Assembly: GCA_016271365.2 (NCBI GenBank)
Contig: CM028132.1
Coordinates: 1,189,457,001 to 1,189,521,000, forward strand
Length of the DNA: 64,000 nucleotides
From: Neoceratodus forsteri
Lineage: Eukaryota; Chordata; Ceratodontiformes; Ceratodontidae
Direction of reading: 5' to 3'
Below, in pieces: positions 11,190-22,261 of the stretch. Numbering within the stretch: position 1 is the first letter of the stretch; the number at the start of each line of letters is the position of its first letter. The position numbers and the translations under genes were made by a program. The notes below the pieces were generated by a model. That model searched no databases. It was not told the origin of the DNA and worked only from the letters and a program-made list of their open reading frames with translations.

Positions 11190-11485
11190 ATTGTGATGTT
11201 GTTAACTCACAGGCATGAGATGTGGAAGTAAATACTCAGAATATGAAGAGAGACTAAAGGAGCTTAATATGTATACCCTCGTGGAAAGGAGGGAGAGGGG
11301 AGACATGATAAAAACTTTCAAGTGCCTCAAGGGAATCAACAAAGTCCAAGAGGGTAGCATCTTTCAGAAAAAGAGATGTGCAAGAACAAGGGGCACAATT
11401 TGAAGATGGGGGGGAGGGCGCCTGAGGTAATATGAGGAAATATTGTTTCATGGAGAGGGTTGTGGATGCATGGAACAGTACAGCC
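11190..11485 (+). mobile_element. CR1 LINE fragment (3' end of ORF2)
   Basis: The frame contains YEERLKELNMYTL, RRERGDMIKTFKCLKGINKV and FQKKRCARTRG, then (after a shift) MERVVDAWNS. This is the conserved C-terminal region of CR1 ORF2, also present in the longer CR1 copies further along. Both ends are missing, and the sequence beyond is unrelated. Confidence 0.8.
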
Positions 11486-11489
11486 ACTA

Positions 11490-12190
11490 CACCACCAACC
11501 ACTACAAGTTATGGCATAACGGGTGATCAGGGGGGAAGGGTGCCACTAGATCACTGGGGAGATTTATATAGTACTACAGCATGTGGTCATTGCGAATCAG
11601 GGAGAGGGGTCTGCTAATCCACCAGAGAGGGGGTTTCCAGTACCAGTTGTATTTATGGGGGTATTCGGGGATCAGGGGTCCACTAGACCACCAAGCAATA
11701 TGCTTTGGGGTCATGGGAGGCCACGGCACTTTGCTGCTACTGGTCAACTCTTCCAGTGGATACTTTCTAAGTACCCTTAGACCAGCTCTGGCTGGTCTAG
11801 TAGTATTGAGAAATTTGTGAATCCTGTTTCAAGGGATTTGGCAGCCTTCATCTACCGCAAGGCCCTGGTGCCATGCCGCAGCCCAGTGTGTGGTGCAAGC
11901 CCCATCTGGTGCACGCTGCCTCCGGTAGATGCAGGCTGCCTTTGAAAATCGCTCCCCGGGCATCATTTGGCACAAAGGACACTTTGCCCCAATCATTGGG
12001 ATGCAAGCCACTTATGTCACTTGGGGAGCTTTGAGACTTGGGCCCCTGGTCTTTTTCTGCCGTCATTGTCTGTGTTTATATGTTACTAGACCGGTAACTA
12101 AGGTACCAATACAAAATACGATTTTGGCCAAACAATATGAATACCTATTATAAAATACTACTGTGGATGTATAATGTGGGTGATTTCAGT
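11490..12190. other. Unassigned spacer between CR1 and L2 fragments
   Basis: Contains repeated short phrases (GGATCAGGGG, CCACTAGACCACC / CCACTAGATCAC) that hint at a decayed repeat. No family could be named and no protein is evident. Confidence 0.35.
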
Positions 12191-12194
12191 TTTT

Positions 12195-15100
12195 GAATTA
12201 ATAATAATAATAATAATAATCTTTATTTGTGGAGCGCCTTTCAAATTGCAAAGGTGCTTAACATACAAAATAGATAAAACAGTAAAAACAGGATACAGAT
12301 ATAATTAAAATCAATTTGGGTAGGTTTGGCACCACAAATGGGTCTTTAGGGCCTTCTTGAAACCCCCCACAGTCACGCATTCCTGTAGCTGATGGGGTAG
12401 AGAGTTCAACAGGGCTGGAGCCGCATACATAAATGCATGGGCCCCCGATGACTTTAGAGATACCCTTGGAATCTCTAGCAACCCCTCATCATCCGAGCAG
12501 AGCGATCACCCAGGGCAGTAGGAGAACATGAGCTCTTTCAGGTAGTCCAGGTCCTGTCCATGTAGGGCTTTATAGGTCAGAAGCCTGACCTTGAAGGTGA
12601 TACGCCACTGAATAGGCAGCCAATGCAGTTTGCGCAGCACCGGTATGATGTGACACACCTGAGGGGTCCCCGACAGCAACCGGGCTTCAGCATTCTGCAC
12701 TAGCTGCAAGCAGCAGATGTCAATCCCCAGCAGCCTTAGGTAAAGGGAGTTGCAGTAATCAAGGCGTGAGGTCACAAAAGCATGGATCAGCATAGAAAGG
12801 TCGCCGGACGGAACTAGGTGCTTGACCTTGGCCATGTTCCTCAGATGATAAAAGGAAGACTTGATGACTGCCAATATCTGAGATCGCAGTGTCAGACCAT
12901 CGTCAAGAATCACCCACAGGTCCCTCACCCATTCAGAGGTAAGAAGCTGGGAGCCTCCCAAGCAAAGCCGAGAAGGCTGGCCAGCCTCCAACCCCTCTAT
13001 CCGGTGACCTGGATCCATAACCATCACCTCTGTCTTTCCTGAGTTCAACTTCAGCCAGCTGGAATTCATCCAGTCCTGGATTTCAGTGAGGCAGTTGTTA
13101 AATACTGAAAGCTCACTATCCTGGTTGGGTGCGAAAGACAGGTAGAGCTGGGTATCATCAGTATAGCAGTGAAATCTCAGCCCATACCATCTTACAGCGT
13201 CTCCGAGGGGGCAGCATGTACACTGTGAACAACATGGGGACAACACAAAGCCCTGAGGGACACCACATGGCAGAGAGAATGGGTTGGAGGAAAAAATCCC
13301 CAACACCACCCTCTGTGTTCTGCCAGTGAGGAAGGACTTAAACCACCTGAGAACTGTACCAGACAGGCCACTGATGAACCTCAGGTGCTTGAGTAGCACC
13401 CCATGGTCTCCAGTGTCAAAAGCTGAGGAGAGATCAAGAAGTACCAAGATGGAGCGGTGCTTCTGATCTCTCGCCATCAAGAGATCATTGAGCACCCGAA
13501 CCGGCATGGTCTCGGTACTATGCCTCTTACGAAAACAGGATAGGAGAAGTTCGTAGATGTCATGGGTGGTCAAATGGTTCTCCAGCTGTAGCGCCACAAC
13601 CTTCTCAGTCACCTTCCCCACAAAGGGAAGGTTAGAGATCGGACTGTAGTTCACAAGGCAGCCTGGGTCCAGAGAAGCTTTCTTCAGGATAGGTATCACC
13701 ACCACCTCCTTTTGGGAGCTAGGGAACTCACCCAACCCAAGGGAGCACCAGACTATCCCTGCAAGGACTGGGCCTATGGTGTCACAACAACCCATAATCA
13801 GGGAAGTTGGGCCCGGATCCAAACTACAACATGTAGAGCACATACCCTGGACAATCTGCACAACATCCCCGGACTCCAGCTGGTTGAAGATACTCCAGGC
13901 AAAGCGAGGAGGAGTGACTGAACACCAATCACTGGCAGCCCCCACAGAGTGTGCCAGTTGGATCTCCGCCCTGATGCTAGCCACCTTATCCGCAAAGAAC
14001 TGAGCGAGCTCGTCACACTCAGACTATGAAAAGGTTCTTTGGGACTGAAGATAGGCTGGGTTGCACAGCCTGTCCACAGTTCGAAAGAGCTGAGCCGTTC
14101 GGTTCCGAGCAACAGCAATCTCCCCGGACAGGAATTCTGCCTTCTTACAGGTGACTGTTGATTGATAGACTTGATAATGTTCCATCAATCTAAGATGGTC
14201 AGCCTCCAGGGTGGATTTCCTCCAGCAACGCTCTAACCTTCGTCCCAAGTCGCCACAACTCCCTCAAGGTCCCATCAAACCAAGGGAACCGAGAGCAAAG
14301 GGAGAAAGGATGAACACAGACAGGAGCGATAGAGTCCAAGACCATATTAACGGCCTTATTATAGGACTGAACCAGGCCCTCTGGACTCCCGCTTGTGTCA
14401 AGAATTACCGATAGGTCAAGTCCCGCAACAAGGCCATCAGGGCTCACATCCCATAAAGGGCGGTATCTGACCATCTCCACAGGGACTGGCCTATGAAGGG
14501 GTGTGCAAAAACTGAACCTCACAGTGTAGTGATTGGACCATCCGACTGGTTCCACCCCCAGATTGGAGGTTTCAATCCCCAGGAGGAAAACCAAGTCAAG
14601 GGAGTGACCATGTTTATGAGTAGCAGAGGTAACAATCTGTGTAAGGCCCAGTGATGCCATCAACTGAAGGAAGTCATGTCCAAATTGTGAGAATTCATCG
14701 TTGACCCGGGCGTTGAAGTTGCCCAGGACCATCAGCCTGGGTGACTTGAACACCATGTCGACCACAAAGTCTGCTACTTCCAGAAGGAATTGCTTCTCGT
14801 CCCTGGGTGGACGGTAGATGAGGGCGATCCTACAGCCTACACCTGCTACTACGGTACACTGTAATGACTTGGCCTCCTTAAGTGGTACACTTGTGAGGCT
14901 CTGTTCGGTCTTGAAACAGACCGCTATCCCCCCCCCCGTGGTCCTATCTCGAGCGGTATATCACCGAGTACCCAGCCAGAATCGCAGCCTCCAAAGTGGA
15001 GCCAGCTTTCTCATCCAGCCAGGTCTCGGTGATGCAAGCCAGATCAGCTGTCCCAACAAGGTCTGCAATAATTTCAGTCTTGTTTTTAATGGATCTGACA

Positions 15101-15310
15101 TTGCATAACACTGCTTGAGTCGGATGGGATTTTAGGGCTGCCCGTGCTACCTGCCCACCAATGGTGGTGCCCTTGGGTATGGAAACCAGACATGGAGGAC
15201 CACGTTCCAGAGTTCATTTCGCCCCAGGGCATCTCCTGAACCTAACAACCCCAATGTAAGAACTCCACTCATTCATAACCCCCTGCCCATCCTTCTCCCG
15301 GCGAGCGATA
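12195..15310 (-). mobile_element. Long L2-like LINE copy, degraded
   Basis: On the minus strand, pieces of an apurinic-type endonuclease come first: NKTEIIADLV, ITETWLDEK, ALIYRPPRDE, then VLGNFNARVND. They are followed by a 492-codon frame (13984-12506) that covers most of the reverse transcriptase. It shows ILVLLDLSSAFDTGDH, CGVPQGFVLSP, CYTDDTQLYLSF (T for A in YADD), KTEVMVMDPGH, FYHLRNMAKV, HAFVTSRLDYCN and KLHWLPIQWRI. Frameshifts break the endonuclease, and the RT C-terminus ends early with its last part in another frame. The 3' end reads GGCGCTCCACAAATAAAG followed by (ATT)n. Such 3' microsatellite tails are typical of L2. The copy is near full length for ORF2 but cannot make an intact protein. 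Confidence 0.85.
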
Positions 15311-15604
15311 CCCAATGCTCTACAGCGTAGATAGATTGAAAACCGCAAAGGGGGGGGGAACAAGTGGGCAGAGGTCGCAAAGTTCAGAGGAATTGTTGAG
15401 GGATGTACTGATGTGTCAGAGGGGCAGGTTTAGAATCTTATTTGGCATAATAATAAGTTCAGGTCACTGCCCTAAACTCCCCAGAGAGTTACTGCTTATT
15501 ACTGCTTGGTCAGGTGACCTGTTTTGACCAATGAGGTTTCTAGATTTGTTCTTCCCGTTTTTCCAACAGGTTGTAACATATCAACACAAGATCACAGAAG
15601 TGCA
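15311..15604. other. Unassigned spacer
   Basis: Short spacer between the L2 copy and the foldback element. No feature seen. Confidence 0.4.
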
Positions 15605-16421
15605 TTAAAGGGACACTGTCAGCTTTATCCCTCTGTTTTCGTTAATCTCTGTGCAGTGTGCCTTTTGGCACACACCTAAGTAATTATCACTACAGAATAA
15701 CCCCATGGACTTAGAAATTCAGCACAAATACTTTATATATGAGTACTTAGTGAAGTTTGTCTTTCCCTCGGGTCCTGCAAAACTCCACTAACACCGAAGA
15801 TAACTCCATTGAGGACGCAATAGATCGAGCACGGTCATAAAGTGGCATTTTATGCCATGTCGACTTTAAGAACATGCTGCCCATATAAGCTTTACGTTAG
15901 GACATTGTCCTAGTAATTTAAAACCAAAACTGAGCCCGCGTGGTTTGTAATTTATTTTTAAACCGATGCCGAAATCCTGCCTATGCACAAGGGCTGCATT
16001 TATCTGCGATGCGCTGGATCTCCACACATCTTTTATTGCAAGCATGTGCGGATTGCATCTGTTTTAAAAGTAAATCATAGCCACACGGGCTCGGTTTAAT
16101 TTTAAATTACTAGGAGCAGTTCGCGAGGTAGAAGTTTATATGGGCAGTATGTTCTTAAGCAGGCTTGGCATAAAATGTTACTTTGTGACCAAGGCCGTCC
16201 TGGTGCTGCCTCAATGGGGTTATGCTTCTGGTGTCAGTATCGTTAAGGAACAGCCGGAGGGAAGGACGAACTTCACTAAATATTTATAAATCAGGTATCT
16301 GTATTGAATTTCTCTGTCCATAGTGTTATTCTGCAGTGCTAATTATATAGGTGTGTGCCAAAAGGCACACTGCGTGGAGATTAATAAAAACGGAGGGGTA
16401 AAGCTGACAGCGCCCCTTTAA
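15605..16421. mobile_element. 817-bp foldback MITE, Kolobok/T2-like
   Basis: Both ends read TTAAAGGGRCRCTGTCAGCTTTA inward, and the outermost TTAA on each side fits a TTAA target duplication. The arms (about 400 bp each) are imperfect inverted copies of one another along nearly the whole length. Paired landmarks include GCAGTGTGCCTTTTGGCACACACCTA near each end, TTTAGTGAAGTT, TTAAGAACATRCTGCCCATATAA and ACTAGGA. There is no transposase. TTAA duplication with a TTAAAGGG terminus resembles the T2/Kolobok MITEs of frogs; the superfamily call is an inference. Confidence 0.75.
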
Positions 16422-16968
16422 AGCGATTAAAAAATGATGTAGATAAAACTAAAACATATTGCTACAAGGGCCATAATGTATAAGGTTAGTGAAAATTATA
16501 TTAAAAAAAATATTTACTGACTGAGACATTGGTACTGTTGGAAGATACTAGAGTCTGTTCCTTCTGTAAGGCAAGAGCATCACATCTTTTCTAGTTTAGA
16601 AAGCATTTTACATATTCACAGAAAAATGTGAAAGATGGTTAATGGCAAAAAAGGAAGGTTTAATTACTTTTCTGTTAAAGTGTAACTGCTACAGAAGTAA
16701 TCATCCTTTTGCTCTATGCACTGGATTCTAACAATATACCACTTGAACAGCAGGGCTCCCAGATCTACAGGGATTCCTGTATTTTACAGGGAAATGGAGC
16801 CACCTACAAGGAAAGTGTTCCCATAGGCTTGTACTGGTTATACAGGAAAACACAGCAATTTGGCTTCCATGGGAAATGATGCAATCTACAGGAAAAACAA
16901 GGAAAATTGCCATGGAGTTGCAGGGAAAATTCCAAATCAATTTGGGAGCGCTGAAAAAGTGATGCAGG
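16422..16968. other. Unassigned sequence
   Basis: Weak internal repetition of TACAGGRAAA-like phrases between about 16,760 and 16,930. No coding signal. Confidence 0.4.
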
Positions 16969-17190
16969 TACCGTGAAGACCATTACAGCAACAACATTGG
17001 CAGTTCACTGTAATGGTCTACAGTACACAGACACTGTTGTCTCTGGTGATTTTGCCCCCTTCCCAACACAGCTCTGACTCGGAGTTGATTATTTTAAAAT
17101 GCAGGGGTGCACTTTGTTTTACTGATGGCACAATGCCGACTGTTGCATTGTGCCATCGCTGTAATCCCTTTTGACAAATTTACTGTCAAA
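16969..17190. repeat. Second hairpin chain
   Basis: Consecutive stem-loops occur here. One, about 16969-17025, has a perfect AGACCATTACAG arm pair extended outward by GTAC.GT. A second, 17124-17157, has perfect 13-bp GATGGCACAATGC arms and an 8-nt loop. A third, 17170-17190, has perfect 7-bp TTTGACA arms. A weaker AGACA/TGTCT stem lies between the first two. The stem sequences differ from those of the 9.8-kb chain, but the architecture is the same. Confidence 0.65.
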
Positions 17191-18895
17191 CCAGCTTTGT
17201 GGAACTGATTCGAACACAGAAGTTCACAGTACAGATTTTACAGAGCAGAAAATAACCTGTTCATTTTCACTGGTGGCAGAGTGGTCTGGAAAGTGGTAGA
17301 GATAAGTGTGTGAGGGGTAAATATCCCCCCCCCGCATGGTTTCACCCACAGAATCAGTTTTGTCTCATCCAAATTTGTAAGCCATACAGTAGCTCCCCCA
17401 CTCCCACCGACTGACAGCAGCTTCCAGTGCCTAGTTCCTTGATGCCCACCTGAAGGCCTTGCCCTTCCTTTTCATTTTTAAAGTCTGACCAGTGTGCCTT
17501 AACTCAGACGGCCATGAACCGAGCCCAGCCTCATCAACACTACATAGGCCTTCCTTTTCAACATTCTGCTGACACCCTGGAAACCACAGGGAGAGTAATT
17601 AGAAAGAAACACTGCTGCATGCTGCATTTTAAAGGTGCATTCCTGCCCAGTAATAAATTAACTTGATTGCAAAAACTGATAGGGTCAGGCCCACTACTTA
17701 CAAAAGTGGTAGGGTCATGGCCATAGTGGTCTCTCCCCCGCCCCCCCCCGTTCCAGCACCTATGTTCATTGGTATATGGGTGGGTATGTACTTTATTGTA
17801 GACCACTGTTCCTAGGTGAGTGAAGGTTTTAACCACTGGGCAAACTACTGAAAGAAGCATCTTTCACATACCACAATACATTCAGTTTGTTTTACCCATC
17901 CTGCTAGAAAGGTTAATTGAGGTGAAACATCCTGGTGTGTCCAAGATTGATTAGACAGCAGAGGCTATCATTCATGGTATACAAAAAATACAGCTGCAGC
18001 TAAAAGTATGTTAGCAGCCATTCTGAAAAAAAAAAACAAAAAAAAAAACTTCTTAGAAACAGTGATGGTGACTGCAGTCAAGCTATGCTCTGAGTATTGG
18101 ATAAATAAAATTAAACAAACAAACAAACAAAATGGCCAAAGGCAGTCACTGCCTAACTCTGGACCTGTCCAGACTTCAGAATGGTTCTCAAGAACCATTC
18201 TCAAAAATAGTTTAAGTAAAGTGGTTTAATGTGTCCAGACCTGAAAGGAGGAGTTAACTGAACTGTACTGTGCTGTTTAAACTGATCCTGTAGTTTGGTC
18301 CTACAGTTCAGGTCGTACCCTATTGCATTAAATCAGTCCCTTAGAGCCATTTTGTACTGAAGTTAAGTAATGGAGCAGCCAGATTTCTAAATGTGCTATT
18401 GGAGGAAATCATGGAAGCGTGGCAAACAAGGCTCAGAAATTTCAAAGTCCCTGTCCAAATGGTTGCAAACCCATTTTTGCTGAATCGGTTCAGGGTAGAA
18501 CCATTTTCAAGCCTACCTCCCTAGGTGGCATACAAACGGTTATGGCAAAAATGTTGTACCTAGACCGTTTAATTGTATTTAAGATTGTTCTTTTCTCCTG
18601 TCTAGTAAGATAATACCTTCCCTGTTTTCATTTTGTTTAGCTTTTTGTTTAAAAACCTGTAATAATTGAAGGAAGAGAGCTCCATATGCCCTCTCTACGG
18701 CTTCTGCCAGGTTGTCAATATTCTCAGCTGTATTTGAACTCAAACTTTTTTAACACCACTTTTATTGTGACTGAGAAGAACTAACACAGAACAAAAAGTG
18801 GTCTGTGACCTTATGAGACAGTGCAGACATCAAAACTAATTCCAGTCCACACAGTTTAACTCTTAACATAGTGAATGCGAAATGTATTTACGGTA
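17191..18895. other. Unassigned; small hairpin and (AAAC)n run
   Basis: No coding sequence recognised. An (AAAC)n run lies near 18,112-18,131. A perfect 10-bp-arm hairpin (GAATGGTTCT, 2-nt loop) lies at 18179-18200, flanked by two direct copies of TGTCCAGAC, which suggests a small decayed element. Confidence 0.45.
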
Positions 18896-20012
18896 CAGTG
18901 CTCCCTCGCTATAACGAACCTCATTATAGCGAATCCTAGGCTGTAATGAACATCTAGCTTGGCTCCCAAAGAAGACACCCACTTGGTAAATTCATTCCCG
19001 TTATAGCACCATATGCATGTGTGTGCTCAAGCACAGTACTACACTCAACTTCCCCCTGACCGTGTTGCTGGCAATTACAATAAATTACAGTGAGTACCCC
19101 TGTAATGCAGTCATTCAATTAACAAAACAGTTTTTGTAAAAAAAAAAAACGAAAACAACAACTTTAAAACACACACAGGACTGGCATTTTGATGTTACAC
19201 TGCTGCTTTAAGGATGAAACGTTCCTCGTACTCATTGAAGCTGGAATATCACCCACTGAGGTGATCGACATTTGGGTAGCAGTTGATGACATGATTCCAA
19301 CCAACGATCAGCTGACCGAGGAAGAGATAGTGAATGCCGTAATGGAAATGGAGCAGGAGCAGCTCGGTGAAGAAAGTGAAAATTCGGACGAAGAGGGCGA
19401 ACAGACTGTTGCAGTTCCACCAAGTGATATGGCAGTTGCTGGACTTGAAACAGCTCTTGAGTGGCTACAGCCTCAGGATGCCGACCCACTTAAGGTATTA
19501 CGACTCAGACAGCTGTTGTCATATTCCAGGGATTTGGCACGACAAAAAAAAAAAAAAAGGCAAAGCAGAAAAGCATTACTGACTTTTTTTAATCTAATGA
19601 ACTTTACTGACTGTATGCCGACAAGGAAGAAAATTGACATTGACACTGCTGGTTTTGCCATTATTCCATTTTGCATACTGTTTTCCATTTTGCGAGTATA
19701 TGCTGTAGTACTGCATGTTTTTTTTTGTTTTTTTTTTGAAATTATAGTTTTTATAGATTTTCTTTTCAGGATAGAAAAAACACAGGGTTTTTGTATTTTA
19801 AACCCCCCAAAATGATTTTAAACTACTAAGTTATCACTGCATTTTAATATATTTTAGCACATTTGCACATTCAACTTTGATTAGTGATACCGTGTTTGTG
19901 TTTGTTTGCTTTGGAGCCACACAGATAGCCACTCCCTCGATATAACGAACATGCCTATATAACGAATGCATTATACGGCTCCCGTTTCGTTCACTATAGC
20001 AAGGGAGCACTG
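18896..20012 (+). mobile_element. Tigger/pogo transposon, internally deleted
   Basis: The terminal inverted repeats begin CAGTGCTCCCTCGCTATA on the left and CAGTGCTCCCTTGCTATA on the complementary right end. Each is flanked by TA, the target duplication of the Tc1/mariner superfamily. Inside is only the C-terminal part of a transposase, so the N-terminal CENP-B-type DNA-binding region and the DDE core are gone. TIR sequence, TA duplication and the protein tail together support a Tigger/pogo assignment. Confidence 0.85.
19189..19815 (+). pseudogene. Tigger-type transposase C-terminal remnant
   Basis: The 208-codon frame carries an acidic, Glu-rich linker (LTEEEIVNAVMEMEQEQ, SENSDEEGEQ), a helical ETALEWLQPQDADPLKVLRLRQL segment and a basic region ending RKALLTFF. 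This resembles the C-terminal tail of Tigger transposases, after the DDE catalytic core. No catalytic residues are present. The region beyond RKALLTFF reads into the 3' flank and is probably not original coding sequence. A 15-base A-run lies within the basic region. The frame might look like a host gene, but its place between Tigger TIRs argues against that. Confidence 0.65.
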
Positions 20013-20636
20013 TATTTATAATATTTGGTCAGGAGGGCACAGTGAACTGACTAGCTTATTTTCAGGTGTATCAAGAAAGGAAATGGGGGGACAATAAGGG
20101 ATGAGTGGTTGCAATGAAATGTGGGACCCTTTGGAAACGTAAATGAACAACTTAGATCCACATCATGGTTGAAAATTATTGAAAAGGCATGCAGAATGAA
20201 GTACAGCTGCATTAAAAGTTTTGTGTAGTACAAAATAATTTTAAAAAGGACATAAATGGTACCATCTTCCATTGCCTATGAGAAGTAGAATTACAGTACT
20301 GCAGTGGAAATGTCTTTGCTTCCCCAGTTAAACTACTTGTTAGCTATGTTCCCCTTCCCAATTACGGGTACTTGAGTTAGGAAATTTCTAGTTCTGGTCA
20401 CTAAATTTGTACAGGCTCACAAAACTCTGAGACGTTCCCAAAATAAAATGACCTGTCTATATGTAGTGGTGGTGGTGGGGGTGTCTAGAGAAACCTGGTG
20501 TGCAGTTATATTTCTTGGCTGTTTGGCTTCATTAATTGCTGAGGTGGTACTCTTTGCCTCCAGAAGATATCGTTCATGTTTATACATCCAAACAGGTGTG
20601 TATGGAACGTATTTTTAATTTTTTCTTCCTTTCGTA
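20013..20636. other. Unassigned sequence
   Basis: AT-rich spacer between the Tigger element and SINE copy 2, with a short GGT-rich stretch near 20,467-20,480. Nothing else recognised. Confidence 0.4.
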
Positions 20637-21066
20637 TTGCTTTTTCCCATTGACTGGGCCTAGCAGGCACAGATTCAGCTCCCCTATGCTGAGAGAGCTC
20701 GATTCAGCCTGGCTGGGTATCATGGATGCCTGCTTGCACCCCTTTTCTGTTTTCTCACTCCCACCTGCCCTGTTGCTGGGGCACGTAGATCAACGTGTGG
20801 ATGTGGAGGTGTGCGCATGTTGCAGAGTCCTGCAACACCCTCCTGTCATTGCCGTTGCAGACCCGCACAGCCATTATGCTACCTGGTGGCAGACAATCGG
20901 CGGGAATGACAAGTCACCCACCCCGGGAGAGGAGAGTAGTCCTCCCGATGCTCGACGTTCTCCTTCCCTGGCTGACCTCTGACAACCCGAGTCCGCTTCT
21001 GAACATGGGTCACCGGCGTGGCAGGAGGTAAGGCTCCCAGTGCCTCAGCCCTGCACACCACCAGGC
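20637..21066 (-). mobile_element. tRNA-type SINE, copy 2
   Basis: On the minus strand, the head reads GGCCTGGTGGTGTGCAGGGCTGAGGCACTGG. Then comes GGTGACCCATGTTCAGAAGC at the B-box position and a GTCAGCCAGGGAAGGAG body. The tail (AATGGGAAAAAGCA) is A-rich. It aligns in order with copies 1, 3 and 4, although the middle has diverged. Confidence 0.6.
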
Positions 21067-21759
21067 CAGCTCTATGGAGCATATTTTGAGTGTACAAGAT
21101 GGGTTCACTCTTTTAGCTTTAAAACAAAAAAGTTTTAAAACTGTTGAAATGTAAGCACAATGTGCATATCGATGCATTTTCAGTGTGTTTATGTGCTTAA
21201 AATGTGTCAGTGTTATTTTGCATGTTGCTGTAGTGTCAATATGTTGGCCTATGTGCCACAAAGTAAAGGTCAATGTCTCTGTGACCTTTTGGCTAGAGAG
21301 ATGTACTATACACCATTATAATGATGAGACGCCCAGCTTTGCTGTGATATACAATTGCAGCAATTGACATGGTCAGATATATCCTGATAGTTCTGTGATA
21401 TCTCTAGAGAAATGTTCTGCCCTCCTTTAGTACCACTACAGGGTCACCAGAGAGAATCTCTTTAGAAATATCTCAAAACATCTGGAAATGTCCGAACATA
21501 TTTATTGCTGCAGCTGTACGGCTTGTGTCTCTCTACTGTTTACTGCTTGGGAGATATTGACCTCTAAATTCCTATTGGTGAGGTTGATGTATTTCAAACA
21601 CATCAAGAAAAATTGGTATGGCTTTCAGAATAAAAAAAGCTTGTCTGGCAGTTGTACAAGAAATTTTAATGTCAACACTATATTATGTTTTTTTTTTTTT
21701 TTCTATATTCCAGTGTTTTTCAATCAGCCCTACACAGATTTAACATCTTAAATAACAAC
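21067..21759. other. Unassigned sequence
   Basis: AT-rich with a T-run near 21,689-21,703. No coding or repeat signal that I can name. Confidence 0.4.
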
Positions 21760-22235
21760 ATTTACCATTTTGCCCTGCTACCAAACTGTAGAGCCCACCA
21801 CGATTAATTGTCTTCTGAGCTGGGTTGGTGATGCTGAAAGATTTTTTGCTTTGGGCTGTTTGATTGAAGTACTACTAAGAACTGAAACCCCTAGTCCATT
21901 ATTTGAGCTTTCACAACTTAAACACAACACCAGTGATTTAAGATCCAATGGTATATACCCACTTAAGGAGCAAAGGTCTTTACCATTGTGGGGACAGAAA
22001 TTGTTTTTCTAATACGTGCCTCAAATCTGGAATTTGTTACCTACATCCTGTAAGAAACACAGAACGCCACAAGTTATTTAGAACAGAGTCAAGTAAACAG
22101 TTATTAAGTGTGCTTGAGTGTAATTGTATGCTGAGTTTTATTTCACTGGTTCTATATCAGCTGTTTTTTATCATTTATAATTGTCCTTGACCTACTTGCT
22201 TAAATGTGTGTTTGGTGCCCATAAATAGGCTAGTC
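21760..22235 (+). mobile_element. Possible LINE ORF2 3' end
   Basis: One frame contains CGDRNCFSNTCLKSGICYLHP followed by KLFRTESSKQL. This is reminiscent of the C-terminal 'WNSLP...F+..L+..L' end of CR1/L2-superfamily ORF2 proteins. No RT core is present, and the assignment is tentative. Confidence 0.35.
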
Positions 22236-22261
22236 CAGCCCTGTATCATTACCCAGTGAAT

